Positions 21,964 through 29,919 are shown, counted from the first letter of the stretch. The stretch: 64,000 bases of DNA from Pseudalkalibacillus hwajinpoensis (GCF_015234585.1 NZ_JADFCM010000008.1:1-64000), one strand, 5' to 3'. Notes: generated by a model from the letters alone, not told the origin. Translations and numbers: made by a program.

Positions 21964-21998
21964 GTTATATTTTGACACATTTCCCTTGTAAGGGAAAT
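21964..21998 (-). promoter_or_regulatory. SigA-type promoter with overlapping palindromic operator
   Basis: Read on the minus strand: -35 TTACAA (21986-21991), 16-bp spacer, -10 TATAAC (21964-21969). A near-perfect palindrome ATTTCCCTT-GT-AAGGGAAAT (21979-21998) covers the -35 box. This placement fits a repressor operator for the zinc-ribbon/protease operon. Confidence 0.6.
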
Positions 21999-22126
21999 AT
22001 TTTTCAGTAGGTTGTTGGGGAATTGAAATATAAAGCAATTTTCGCTCAAATCGAGTAAGAGCTTACTTATAAAATAGCCTATAAAGTGGGGGAGGGATTG
22101 ATTCAAAAGACATATTTTTTCTTGCT

Positions 22127-22249
22127 ATGATTAAAAGTGAACAGATTGTACTAGTTCAAAGGACATTAAATGATAAAAAAGAAGTTACTTCGTTCGATTG
22201 TACCGGTATTGAAGGACCTGTTCACACCTATACTCCTTTGATAAGATGA
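22127..22249 (+). CDS. Possible 40-aa small protein
   Basis: ATG 22127 to TGA 22249 encodes 40 aa beginning MIKSEQIVLVQRT. No ribosome binding site is close to the ATG, and the purine-rich GGGGGAGGG is 30 nt upstream. A strong terminator follows at 22287, showing that something is transcribed through here. It could equally be the 3' part of a decayed gene or a non-coding RNA. Confidence 0.25.
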   Translation: MIKSEQIVLVQRTLNDKKEVTSFDCTGIEGPVHTYTPLIR

Positions 22250-22286
22250 CCCTAAGACCCCCTTTCAAATATTCCGTTACCAGGAA

Positions 22287-22312
22287 GACCGGCATTTGCC
22301 GGTCCTTTTTTT
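22287..22312 (+). terminator. Strong intrinsic terminator without an assigned gene
   Basis: Perfect arms GACCGGCA/TGCCGGTC with a TT centre, then seven T. It ends a transcript from the otherwise unassigned region 22000-22280. Confidence 0.8.
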
Positions 22313-22482
22313 GCCCCGATATATGTGTAGCATTCATTTTCGCTATAATCGATCAATGACAAATCACTCTCTTTTTTGTAGATAATCCTAGAATAAGAAT
22401 GAAATGAAAAAAATCTTCTTTTTTTGAAACCTCATGAGGTAGTTGCTCGTCTAATTAGTTGAAAACCCTTATTCCCTTAGAT

Positions 22483-22522
22483 GTAGCCACTACGATATTT
22501 ACCTAGTGGCTGCTTTTTTTTT
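22483..22522 (+). terminator. Intrinsic terminator upstream of tetR promoter
   Basis: GTAGCCACTA/TAGTGGCTGC stem with a 9-T tract. It ends whatever is read from 22313-22480. No aptamer of the guanidine classes could be matched in that stretch. Confidence 0.75.
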
Positions 22523-22529
22523 GTGATCG

Positions 22530-22558
22530 TTGCATATGATAGGTATTGTTGATATAAT
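22530..22558 (+). promoter_or_regulatory. SigA-type promoter for tetR-SMR operon
   Basis: TTGCAT (22530-22535), a 17-bp spacer and a perfect TATAAT (22553-22558). An operator-like repeat starts 3 bp after the -10. Confidence 0.75.
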
Positions 22559-22560
22559 AA

Positions 22561-22619
22561 CTAACGAGTGGTAGGCAAATGCCTGCGTTTTTTATTTGTT
22601 AACAACTAACGATCGGTAG
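22561..22619 (+). promoter_or_regulatory. Paired TetR operator-like sites with leader hairpin between
   Basis: CTAACGAGTGGTAG (22561-22574) and CTAACGATCGGTAG (22606-22619) share CTAACGA..GGTAG with quasi-dyad symmetry. The first covers the transcription start; the second covers the ribosome binding site. Between them a 7-bp hairpin GTAGGCA/TGCCTGC (22571-22586) is followed by six T and could act as a small leader terminator. Confidence 0.6.
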
Positions 22620-22629
22620 GTAATGATAT

Positions 22630-23214
22630 ATGAAAAAAGAATCGACTCAGGATCGAATTAAAGAGGTGGCCCTCATTCTATTTGCACGTAATGGATTTGA
22701 AGGGACTTCCCTTTCGGATATTGCTAAAGGAGTAGGCATAAAAAAACCTTCCTTATATGCGCATTATAAAAGTAAAGAAGATTTATTTTTAGGTGTGATT
22801 CATAAAGTATCAGTTGATTACAATGCGTTTTTTGTAAAGACGGCTGAACGATTAAGCAATCAATCACCTGAGAAACAATTATATGACCTTCTTCGTGAAA
22901 ATACAGAGTATTTACGGAATGATGAAATGGGACTTATTTTCAAAAGAATGATGCTATTTCCACCAGAGTCGTTACGGAAGGAAATCGCTCAAATGTTTGA
23001 AAAAACGGAGAATGTGATGAAGAGAGTGATTAAGTCTATTCTCGAGCAGATGCTCCCAAATGAGGAATGGGAACGAGTTTTTGATGCTTATTTATGTTTA
23101 CTTGACGGTATGTTTGAACAAATTTTCTACTATTCACCTGAAGAACATAATAAACGGTTAGAAAATTCCTGGACTCTATTTATTAGAGGCGTTCATAGTA
23201 AGGAGGAGAAATAA
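22630..23214 (+). CDS. TetR/AcrR-family repressor of SMR exporters
   Basis: 194 aa. N-terminal HTH (residues ~8-55, GTSLSDIAKGVGIKKPSLYAHY) and a TetR-type ligand-binding C-terminal domain. It is first in an operon with two SMR genes (1-bp gap to the next), like yvdT-yvdS-yvdR of B. subtilis. Autorepression through the two flanking operator-like sites is inferred. Confidence 0.88.
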   Translation: MKKESTQDRIKEVALILFARNGFEGTSLSDIAKGVGIKKPSLYAHYKSKEDLFLGVIHKVSVDYNAFFVKTAERLSNQSPEKQLYDLLRENTEYLRNDEMGLIFKRMMLFPPESLRKEIAQMFEKTENVMKRVIKSILEQMLPNEEWERVFDAYLCLLDGMFEQIFYYSPEEHNKRLENSWTLFIRGVHSKEEK

Positions 23215-23215
23215 G

Positions 23216-23539
23216 ATGGCATGGATCTATCTTGTGATCGGTGGTCTGATGGAAGTATTATGGGCTATTGGATTAAAATATTCAGATGGCTTTACGAAAC
23301 CACTTATAAGCTTGTTAACGATCGTTGGTATTGCAACAAGCTTTTACTTTTTCGCTAGGGCATTAAAATATTTACCTGTAGGTACAGCATACGCCATATT
23401 TACAGGATTAGGCGCAGCAGGGACAGCTGTGATTGGAATGATGTTCTTAAATGAATCGATTAGTTTCATAAAACTATTTTTTATCTTATTGCTTATTTCT
23501 TCTATTATCGGTTTGAAGTTAAATGCAAAGGAAGCTTAG
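23216..23539 (+). CDS. SMR-family exporter subunit
   Basis: 107 aa, four membrane helices. The conserved glutamate (GGLMEVLWAIGLKYSDGFTK) is near residue 13. This opening and VGTAYAIFTGLGAAGT match small multidrug resistance proteins of the SugE/Gdx side. It is paired with a second SMR gene, so the two probably form an antiparallel heterodimer for a cationic substrate (quaternary amine or guanidinium). Confidence 0.88.
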   Translation: MAWIYLVIGGLMEVLWAIGLKYSDGFTKPLISLLTIVGIATSFYFFARALKYLPVGTAYAIFTGLGAAGTAVIGMMFLNESISFIKLFFILLLISSIIGLKLNAKEA

Positions 23540-23551
23540 GAGGGAAGCAAA

Positions 23552-23869
23552 ATGGCATGGATTGCATTGTTAATCGCTGGTCTAGGTGAAGTTGGCGGTG
23601 TTATTAGCTTGAAGTTATCAGAAGGGTTTACAAAATTAAAGCCTTCTATTTTTACAATTCTTTTCGGAAGCATGAGCTTTTTTATGTTGTCTTTATCATT
23701 AAAAGCTCTACCGGTAGGAACAGCCTATGCGATATGGACTGGCATAGGATCAGCGGGCAGTGTATTGATCGGTATGTATTGGTTTAAAGAACCCAAAAAT
23801 AGAATGCAATTAGTGTTAATATCTTGTGTTGTCATTTCTGTCATTGGTCTTCGCGTAGCTGAAGGTTGA
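23552..23869 (+). CDS. SMR-family exporter subunit, partner
   Basis: 105 aa, four membrane helices, conserved Glu in GLGEVGGVISLKLSEGFTK. It lies 12 bp after the first SMR gene with GGAGGG as ribosome binding site. Its divergence from the partner suggests a dual-topology pair as in YkkCD or YvdRS. Confidence 0.88.
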   Translation: MAWIALLIAGLGEVGGVISLKLSEGFTKLKPSIFTILFGSMSFFMLSLSLKALPVGTAYAIWTGIGSAGSVLIGMYWFKEPKNRMQLVLISCVVISVIGLRVAEG

Positions 23870-23894
23870 TTTTGTCAGAGCATTCAGATAGAAT
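23866..23894 (+). promoter_or_regulatory. Promoter for ABC-F/AAC(3) leader transcript
   Basis: TTGATT (23866-23871), a 17-bp spacer and TAGAAT (23889-23894). It overlaps the stop codon of the second SMR gene. Its transcript would carry the 42-codon leader ORF. Confidence 0.5.
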
Positions 23895-23925
23895 GAAAGT
23901 ATTAATTTAAGGAGGTGAGGAAGGG

Positions 23926-24054
23926 ATGTCTAACGCTTTTGTACGTACGGAATTTATGGATTATGTATCAATTTGCCGTGCGATTTTTCATGAAGTAGCT
24001 GCCGATGGGACAGGTGTGTCCAAAAACAGCAACTTCATAGGAAACAAAGCGTAA
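23926..24054 (+). CDS. 42-codon leader peptide of ABC-F/AAC(3) operon
   Basis: ATG 23926 to TAA 24052-24054 encodes 42 aa (starting MSNAFVRTEFMDYVS). An excellent AAGGAGGTGAGG ribosome binding site lies just upstream. The peptide has no known domain. Its stop codon is followed at once by GCTCTCTT, which is complementary to the 5' arm of the next terminator. This fits a leader whose translation state decides whether downstream resistance genes are transcribed. Confidence 0.55.
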   Translation: MSNAFVRTEFMDYVSICRAIFHEVAADGTGVSKNSNFIGNKA

Positions 24055-24055
24055 G

Positions 24056-24128
24056 GCTCTCTTACCCTGCTTCAGGCGGAATGTATAAATTTACTGAAAA
24101 GAGAGCGGCAAATTTGTCGCTCTTTTTT
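24056..24128 (+). promoter_or_regulatory. Attenuator: mutually exclusive antiterminator and terminator
   Basis: GCTCTCTT (24056-24063) pairs perfectly with AAGAGAGC (24099-24106). That same segment is the 5' arm of the terminator stem GAGCGGCAAA/TTTGTCGCTC (24103-24122), which ends in six T. Only one of the two can form. GAAGTAG inside the leader ORF (23992-23998) can in turn pair with CTGCTTC (24067-24073), giving a third alternative. Confidence 0.55.
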
Positions 24129-24185
24129 ATTTGCTTTAAGTATCTTAAGGTTTTAGTAGACTTAAAGTGAAATGATGCCATATTC

Positions 24186-24222
24186 AACCACAGGTGAGGT
24201 GTATCCTTATCTGTGGTTTTTT
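24186..24222 (+). terminator. Second leader terminator, 33 bp before ABC-F start
   Basis: A 14-bp stem AACCACAGGTGAGG/CCTTATCTGTGGTT (three G-U pairs) with loop TGTAT, then a T-run. It lies within the 5' leader just before the ABC-F ribosome binding site. A constitutive terminator here would silence the operon, so a regulated one is likely. Confidence 0.75.
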
Positions 24223-24254
24223 GTATGCTTATCTGAATGAAAGGACTGATTATA

Positions 24255-26111
24255 ATGATCGTTACAGCACAAACGATTAGTAAGATGCTTGGTGGGACTC
24301 TTATTTTTGAACATATATCTTTTGAGATAAATGCGAAGGAACGTGTAGGTATTGTTGGAAGGAATGGTTGTGGAAAGACGACTCTTTTTCAATTGTTAGC
24401 AGGTGTTGAGCAGGTAGATGATGGAATGATTTATTATAAAAAAGGGACAGAGATCGGATACTTAGCCCAAATTCCAAACTATCCAGGGGTACTGGTAGAA
24501 GATGTCTTAAGAAAAGCTTTTAGTGATCTTGTAGAAATGCAAGAACGAATGAACGTACTTGAATCTCAAATGGCGAATGGACAAGAAACCAAACGTGAAC
24601 TCAAAGAATATGGGCAATTGCTTGAGAGTTTTACTTGTATGGGAGGATATGAAATAGATTCATCTATTCAAAGTGTAGCGAATGGACTTGGTATTCAGCA
24701 TTTGTTGAATGCATCATTCGATCGTTTGAGTGGAGGAGAGAAGACAAAAATAAGTCTAGGGTTACTGTTATTAAAAGAACCAGATTTGCTCTTACTTGAT
24801 GAGCCAACAAATCACCTTGATGTGGAAGCGGTTGAGTGGCTTGAAAGCTTTTTGAAGCAATATAGTGGAACGGTCTTAATGATCTCACATGATCGGTATT
24901 TTCTTGATGAAGTGGTTACGAAAATCATGGATCTTGAAGATGGTGAGTTAACCGTCTATCACGGATCTTATAGTGAGTTTGTAAAGAAAAAAGAAGAGCT
25001 GTTGCTCACAGAGTTTGCTGCCTATCAGGAACAGCAAAAGAAAATCAAAAAAATGAGAGAAGCGATCAAACGTTTAAGAGAGTGGGCTAATCAAGCTAAT
25101 CCTCCGAATGCCGCCCTTCATAAGCGTGCAAGAAATATGGAGCGTGCTCTAGAGCGTATGGACAAATTGAGACGTCCGGTTTTAGATCGGAAGAAAATTG
25201 GCCTGGACTTTGAGGTGAAGGAGCGCAGTGGAGAAGATGTTCTCTCTTTTGAAAATGTTACAGCGGGTTATAAACAAAACGTATTATTTACTGAAGTTGA
25301 TTTGCACGTAAGGTACGGTGAGCGGGTCGCTATTGTTGGGAGAAACGGAAGTGGAAAGACAACGCTTCTAAATGTTCTGCTCGGAAATGTAGATCCTTCT
25401 ATTGGACAAGTAAAGGTAGGCGGAAGTGTGAAAATCGGTTACCTTTCTCAACATGTCCTAGAAGATCGTGGAGAAGAACGTGTCATTGATGTCTACCGTG
25501 AATCAGCAAAAGTATCAGAAGGAGACGCTAGACATGAATTAGCTCGATTTTTATTTTACGGATATGACGTTTTTGCTAAGATTTCTTCCTTGAGTGGTGG
25601 CGAGAAGATGCGTTTACGTCTTGCTGAATTGATGAGTAAGGATCTAAATTTATTAGTTCTTGATGAGCCAACAAATCATCTCGATATTGACTCCAGAGAG
25701 GTATTAGAGGATGCGATTGAGCGCTTTCCTGGGACGATCGTTTGTGTCTCGCATGATCGCTATTTTCTGAATAAGTGTTTTCCAGTGACATATTGGATTG
25801 AAAATCAACACCTTTACCAGCATTTGTATAGTTATTCAGAAGCTAAGATAAAGCACGAGGAAATGATTAATGGTTGGAGGTCAAGGAAGAGTATAGTCCC
25901 GTCACCTCCCATTCAGAAGGTGGAAAATAAAACGAAATCGAATTCAATAGAATGTGAGCTTGAGGAAATTGAGTCCCTGATTGATCAAATCGATCAGATG
26001 CTTAATGAAATGAAGGACCTTACAGAGCTTCAAGCCTTATTTGATGAAAAAGAGAAGCTGAGCATCAAACGAGAATCATACTATGACATCTTACTGGAGG
26101 AAGAATCATGA
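24255..26111 (+). CDS. ABC-F ATPase, probable ribosome-protection resistance protein
   Basis: 618 aa, two ABC domains in one chain without membrane segments. Each has Walker A (GRNGCGKTT; GRNGSGKTT), signature (LSGGEKTK; LSGGEKMR) and Walker B/EPTNHLD. The P-site tRNA-interaction linker lies between them and contains REWANQANPPNAALHKRAR. A ~70-residue C-terminal extension follows. The linker resembles CplR-like pleuromutilin/lincosamide/streptogramin resistance ABC-F proteins, but the class is not certain. ATG 24255 is preferred over ATG 24237 for ribosome binding site spacing (GAAAGGA). It overlaps the AAC(3) gene by 4 nt. Confidence 0.85.
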   Translation: MIVTAQTISKMLGGTLIFEHISFEINAKERVGIVGRNGCGKTTLFQLLAGVEQVDDGMIYYKKGTEIGYLAQIPNYPGVLVEDVLRKAFSDLVEMQERMNVLESQMANGQETKRELKEYGQLLESFTCMGGYEIDSSIQSVANGLGIQHLLNASFDRLSGGEKTKISLGLLLLKEPDLLLLDEPTNHLDVEAVEWLESFLKQYSGTVLMISHDRYFLDEVVTKIMDLEDGELTVYHGSYSEFVKKKEELLLTEFAAYQEQQKKIKKMREAIKRLREWANQANPPNAALHKRARNMERALERMDKLRRPVLDRKKIGLDFEVKERSGEDVLSFENVTAGYKQNVLFTEVDLHVRYGERVAIVGRNGSGKTTLLNVLLGNVDPSIGQVKVGGSVKIGYLSQHVLEDRGEERVIDVYRESAKVSEGDARHELARFLFYGYDVFAKISSLSGGEKMRLRLAELMSKDLNLLVLDEPTNHLDIDSREVLEDAIERFPGTIVCVSHDRYFLNKCFPVTYWIENQHLYQHLYSYSEAKIKHEEMINGWRSRKSIVPSPPIQKVENKTKSNSIECELEEIESLIDQIDQMLNEMKDLTELQALFDEKEKLSIKRESYYDILLEEES

Positions 26112-26914
26112 CAGAGAGAAATGTAATGAATAAGGTATATTTCCCCCTTACAATCGATAGTCTTGAAAAAGATTTGAAAGAGCTTGGGGTAAAGGACGGA
26201 ATGACATTAATCGTTCATACATCTTTAAGCTCGTTAGGATGGGTATGCGGGGGTGCAGAAGCTCTTATATTAGCATTGATAAGAGCTGTTGGAGAAGAAG
26301 GAACGATTGTCATGCCAGCGCAGTCAGCGAGTAATTCAGAGCCAGCAGACTGGATGAATCCGCCAGTTCCAGAAGAGTGGTGGCCTATTATTCGAGAGAA
26401 TATGCCAGCATTTTGCTGTGATACCACTCCTACGCGTGGCATGGGAGTGGTAGCGGAGTTGTTTAGAACATTCCCAGGTGTCGTGCGCAGTTATCATCCG
26501 ATGTATTCGTTTGCTGCCTGGGGCAAACATAAATACTTCATTACAAATGACCATTCAATTGAGAATGGTTTTGGAGAGAACTCTCCTCTTGGAAAGATAT
26601 ATAAGCTTGATGGAAAAATCCTTATGCTTGGAGTAGGTCATGATAGTAACACTTCATTTCACCTTTCTGAACACGCTTCAACCAAGAAGGAACGCTCAGA
26701 AAAGTCTGCAGCATTAATCGAAAATGGTGAACGAGTATGGAAAACATATACAGAGATTGATTATGATTCAGATTGCTTTGATCAAATTGGGTTTCAATTT
26801 GAAAATAAAGAACACTTTAGAAGAATGAAGATAGGTGCTGCCATATGCAAACTTTTTAATCAACGAGATCTCGTTGATTTTGGACGTAGGTGGTACGAAG
26901 AACGTTCTAATTGA
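26108..26914 (+). CDS. AAC(3)-type aminoglycoside N-acetyltransferase
   Basis: 268 aa, antibiotic_NAT family (YokD-like). It would acetylate the 3-amino group of aminoglycosides with acetyl-CoA. The family active-site region LGVGHDSNTSFHLSEH includes His185 and Glu188. The N-terminal VHTSLSSLGWVCGGAEALI and TPTRGMGVVAELFR are also diagnostic. It is translationally coupled (ATGA) to the ABC-F gene, with GGAGGAA upstream. Chromosomal family members do not always confer resistance, so the substrate is unproven. Confidence 0.88.
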   Translation: MTERNVMNKVYFPLTIDSLEKDLKELGVKDGMTLIVHTSLSSLGWVCGGAEALILALIRAVGEEGTIVMPAQSASNSEPADWMNPPVPEEWWPIIRENMPAFCCDTTPTRGMGVVAELFRTFPGVVRSYHPMYSFAAWGKHKYFITNDHSIENGFGENSPLGKIYKLDGKILMLGVGHDSNTSFHLSEHASTKKERSEKSAALIENGERVWKTYTEIDYDSDCFDQIGFQFENKEHFRRMKIGAAICKLFNQRDLVDFGRRWYEERSN

Positions 26915-26925
26915 ATAAAGGAGGA

Positions 26926-26957
26926 GAAGATAACGTCATTTGTTATCTTCTTTTTTT
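26926..26957 (+). terminator. Terminator of ABC-F/AAC(3) operon
   Basis: GAAGATAAC/GTTATCTTC perfect arms with a 7-T tract. Confidence 0.9.
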
Positions 26958-27066
26958 GAATTAAAGAATAGTTGCAGGAAAACGGCTATTTTTAAAGAAG
27001 ATATGTAAGTATTCATATCCCTCAAAAGACCCGCTGCACGAATATCATATTTTAGAAGGAGAAGCT

Positions 27067-28908
27067 ATGAATCATAACGAGAATACAGCTATCTATAGAC
27101 GTTCGGGCCCTCCTCCTGAGAATGAAACTAAGGAACCGAGGGATGATAAATTAGCAGGATTAGTTAAGTACTACGAAAGTTCTACTACAGCACTAGTTGT
27201 TCAAAAAGAAGAAAAGTGGCTTTATTTAAATGATGCGGCCGTTCATCTTCTCGGGTTTGAACACTTCAGTGAACTCGAAGGTAAGTCAATTTGGGAGACG
27301 GTTCATCCAGAAAATAGAGAGGTTGTTTCAAAGCGGATCGAAGCTTCTATTAATGGTGTTAACCCTGGAGTGCTCGTTCAAAGATGGTTGAAAAAGGACG
27401 GATCCTATATCCCTGTTGAAGTTACTGGGATTCCTGTGGAGAATTTTCTTGGGCAAACGACAGCGATTATTAAAAAGGTGGATTATGATCGTGCCAATGT
27501 ACAAAATACTCTTGAAAACTATCAACTCATTACAGAGAATATGAATGAAATTATAAGCTTACTTGATCCTAAAGGAAATCTACTATACGTTTCACCTTCA
27601 TATAGAGCCTACGCAAGAGAAGGAATTGAAGATGAAATTGGACGTAGTTCAATTCGATATGTGCATGAAGAAGACAAGGAACGTGTAAGAAAAGAATTTT
27701 TTAAATTAGTCAAATATCGACAGCCACTTATCATTCAATACCGCATGCAGCGTAAGGATGGGATATATCGTTACATTGAATCACAGGGGACATGTATTTC
27801 TAATGAAAATGAGCGATCTTATGTTGTCGTTTCAAGAGATGTTACGGAGAGGCATGAGGCCGAAATGCTGCTTCATTGGAATGAAAAAAAGCATCGTATG
27901 ATTCTAGAACATAGCAATGATTTAATTTGTATGATGAATAATGAAGGAACATCTGTTTATGCATCACCTTCTTATAAGGAAGTATTAGGATATGAACAGA
28001 ATGAAGTTGTAGGAAAAGATATTTTAACATTTATTCATCCAGAGGATTTTGAAAAGTGTCAGAGAGCCATTCAGAAATTAACTGAAACCAAACAGCCTAT
28101 TACGACTATTTATCGTAAACTGCATGCTTCTGGACATGATATTATACTTGAAGCAAAAGGAATGGCCGTTATTGATGAAGAGGGAAACGTCAATCATTTC
28201 GTGTTTATTTCAAGAGATATCACTGAAAAGATTCAACTTCAACAATACCGCGAAAATATTGAGAAACTTGCATTGATAGGGGATGTAGCAGCTGGATTTG
28301 CCCATGAAATTCGGAATCCTCTTACTTCCATAAAGGGGTTTGTAAAGCTTCTAGCAAGGCAGGAGGAAAGTGATCGTACGTATCACCAAATCATTGAAGA
28401 TGAGCTTACCAATATCGAAGAAGTTGTGAATGGCTTTATTTCTCTTGGTAAGCCTGAGGCTTCTGAGGTAGCTGAAGTAAGTTTGCTGAAGCTAATAAAA
28501 AACGCGATTACAGTCCTTACGCCACAAGCTTCATCAAAAAACATAAGGATTAATATAAGTAGTCAGCTCAAGTCAATTGTTATTCGATGTCAGAGAAACC
28601 AAATGAAACAGGTATTTATCAATATTCTTAAAAATTCGGTTGAAGCCATTGAGCAAGACGGACAAATTGATGTGATTCTTGAAGAAAATCAGAATGGGGT
28701 CATCATTGAGATTCATGATAATGGCATGGGAATTGACGAAGAACGTCTCGAGCGGATCGGGGTCCCTTTCTATACCAATAAAGAAAAAGGAATTGGTCTT
28801 GGAATGACTGTTAGTAATAAAATCATAACCGAGCATAGAGGACGACTTAAAATTGAGAGTAAGCCAGGACAAGGTACAAAGGTATTAATTCAACTACCGA
28901 AAGAGTGA
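27067..28908 (+). CDS. Triple-PAS sporulation-kinase-like histidine kinase
   Basis: 613 aa, soluble. Three PAS domains (about residues 30-140, 150-262 and 275-390) precede a HisKA domain with phospho-acceptor His413 in FAHEIRNPLTSIKGFVKLL, the sequence typical of B. subtilis KinA-KinE phosphorelay kinases. The HATPase follows (NILKNSVEAI; GIGLGM). No response regulator is adjacent, as expected for kinases feeding Spo0F. Start ATG 27067 has AGAAGGAGAAG. The sensed signal is unknown. Confidence 0.88.
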   Translation: MNHNENTAIYRRSGPPPENETKEPRDDKLAGLVKYYESSTTALVVQKEEKWLYLNDAAVHLLGFEHFSELEGKSIWETVHPENREVVSKRIEASINGVNPGVLVQRWLKKDGSYIPVEVTGIPVENFLGQTTAIIKKVDYDRANVQNTLENYQLITENMNEIISLLDPKGNLLYVSPSYRAYAREGIEDEIGRSSIRYVHEEDKERVRKEFFKLVKYRQPLIIQYRMQRKDGIYRYIESQGTCISNENERSYVVVSRDVTERHEAEMLLHWNEKKHRMILEHSNDLICMMNNEGTSVYASPSYKEVLGYEQNEVVGKDILTFIHPEDFEKCQRAIQKLTETKQPITTIYRKLHASGHDIILEAKGMAVIDEEGNVNHFVFISRDITEKIQLQQYRENIEKLALIGDVAAGFAHEIRNPLTSIKGFVKLLARQEESDRTYHQIIEDELTNIEEVVNGFISLGKPEASEVAEVSLLKLIKNAITVLTPQASSKNIRINISSQLKSIVIRCQRNQMKQVFINILKNSVEAIEQDGQIDVILEENQNGVIIEIHDNGMGIDEERLERIGVPFYTNKEKGIGLGMTVSNKIITEHRGRLKIESKPGQGTKVLIQLPKE

Positions 28909-28924
28909 TCCATTCATTCGTGCA

Positions 28925-28963
28925 AAGCCCCTCTATCCTTTCAAAGGATAGAGGGGCTTATTT
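28925..28963 (+). terminator. Terminator of PAS kinase gene
   Basis: Perfect 17-bp arms AAGCCCCTCTATCCTTT/AAAGGATAGAGGGGCTT with one central base, then TATTTT. Confidence 0.85.
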
Positions 28964-29050
28964 TGACTCTTTCTGACTATGTTTTACTTGTTCAAACGAA
29001 CTGGGATAGAATAAAACTATCTCATTAAAATAGGGAAAGAAGGGGTGAGT

Positions 29051-29857
29051 ATGGCAAACAAAATAGGCATCGATGCTGGTGGGACGTTAATTAAAACTGT
29101 GCATCTTGAGAATGAAAAATACTGCTATCAGACTTTTTCAACGAGTAATATAAGCGATGTTGTGTCATGGGTAAATAACCATAAGGAAGCAAAGTTAATG
29201 ATTACTGGTGGGAAGCAAATGGCTCTTGCTAAGCTTGTGGAAAATGAAGTCGAAATGGTTCCGGAATTTGAAGCGACTACATCAGGCTTCCGAGCTCTAG
29301 TGGATCGAGCAAAGCTTCATTTACCTGATAACTATTTAGTAGTGAACGTTGGCACTGGTACATCCATTCATTCTGTTAATGGCCAGAGTGCTGAAAGACT
29401 TGGAGGAACTGGAGTAGGCGGTGGAATGCTCATGGGACTTGCTTACTTATTGACTGGGCGAACAGATTTTCATGAGATTACTCGACTAGCAGAAAAAGGT
29501 GATCGAAATGGCATCGATTTAAAGGTGAAGGATATATATGGAGATGCCTCGCCCATTGGCGGTGATTTAACTGCCAGTAATTTTGGTTTCATTGAGCGGA
29601 TGAAGCAGCAAGAAGTAAAGGATGAAGATGTGCTGGCATGTTTAATTGGAATGATTTCTGAATCGATTTTAATGATGGCTATCCCATTTGCGAAAACCAT
29701 ATCTACGTCAAACATAGTATTTATCGGTTCTACTTTTCAATCGAATCCATTATTTAGACAGCAGCTTGAACGTTTTGAGGAATTATTTGATATCAAAGCT
29801 TACTTTCCACATCTAGGGCAGTTCAGTGGAGCGGTCGGAGCATTATTGTATCGTTAA
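29051..29857 (+). CDS. coaW: Type II pantothenate kinase
   Basis: 268 aa. ATP-dependent phosphorylation of pantothenate, the first step of coenzyme A synthesis. The ASKHA-fold nucleotide motifs IGIDAGGTLIKT (N-terminus) and VNVGTGTSIHSV are clear, and ERLGGTGVGGGMLMGL is the type II signature shared with staphylococcal CoaW. ATG 29051 is chosen over GTG 29045 for spacing from AAGGGGTG. B. subtilis itself uses CoaA/CoaX; type II occurs in staphylococci and many other bacilli. Confidence 0.92.
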   Translation: MANKIGIDAGGTLIKTVHLENEKYCYQTFSTSNISDVVSWVNNHKEAKLMITGGKQMALAKLVENEVEMVPEFEATTSGFRALVDRAKLHLPDNYLVVNVGTGTSIHSVNGQSAERLGGTGVGGGMLMGLAYLLTGRTDFHEITRLAEKGDRNGIDLKVKDIYGDASPIGGDLTASNFGFIERMKQQEVKDEDVLACLIGMISESILMMAIPFAKTISTSNIVFIGSTFQSNPLFRQQLERFEELFDIKAYFPHLGQFSGAVGALLYR

Positions 29858-29893
29858 ACGGGGTTCATATAGAATCATTAGATTGGAAAATGA

Positions 29894-29919
29894 AAAAGGG
29901 GCAGGAAGCCCCTTTTTTT
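29894..29919. terminator. Bidirectional terminator between coaW and GGDEF gene
   Basis: AAAAGGGGC/GCCCCTTTTTTT hairpin; overlaps the stop of the convergent gene by 2 bp. Confidence 0.85.

Noticed and set aside
22313..22482. Possible guanidine riboswitch before the SMR genes
   Set aside because: Neither the ykkC (guanidine-I) core nor paired ACGR loops (guanidine-II) could be matched, and a terminator and separate promoter lie between it and the operon.
23926..24054. Region considered as an M-box or other metabolite riboswitch
   Set aside because: The GGTGAGG and GCTGCC fragments resemble parts of the M-box only superficially; the ORF with strong ribosome binding site and attenuator pairing explains it better.
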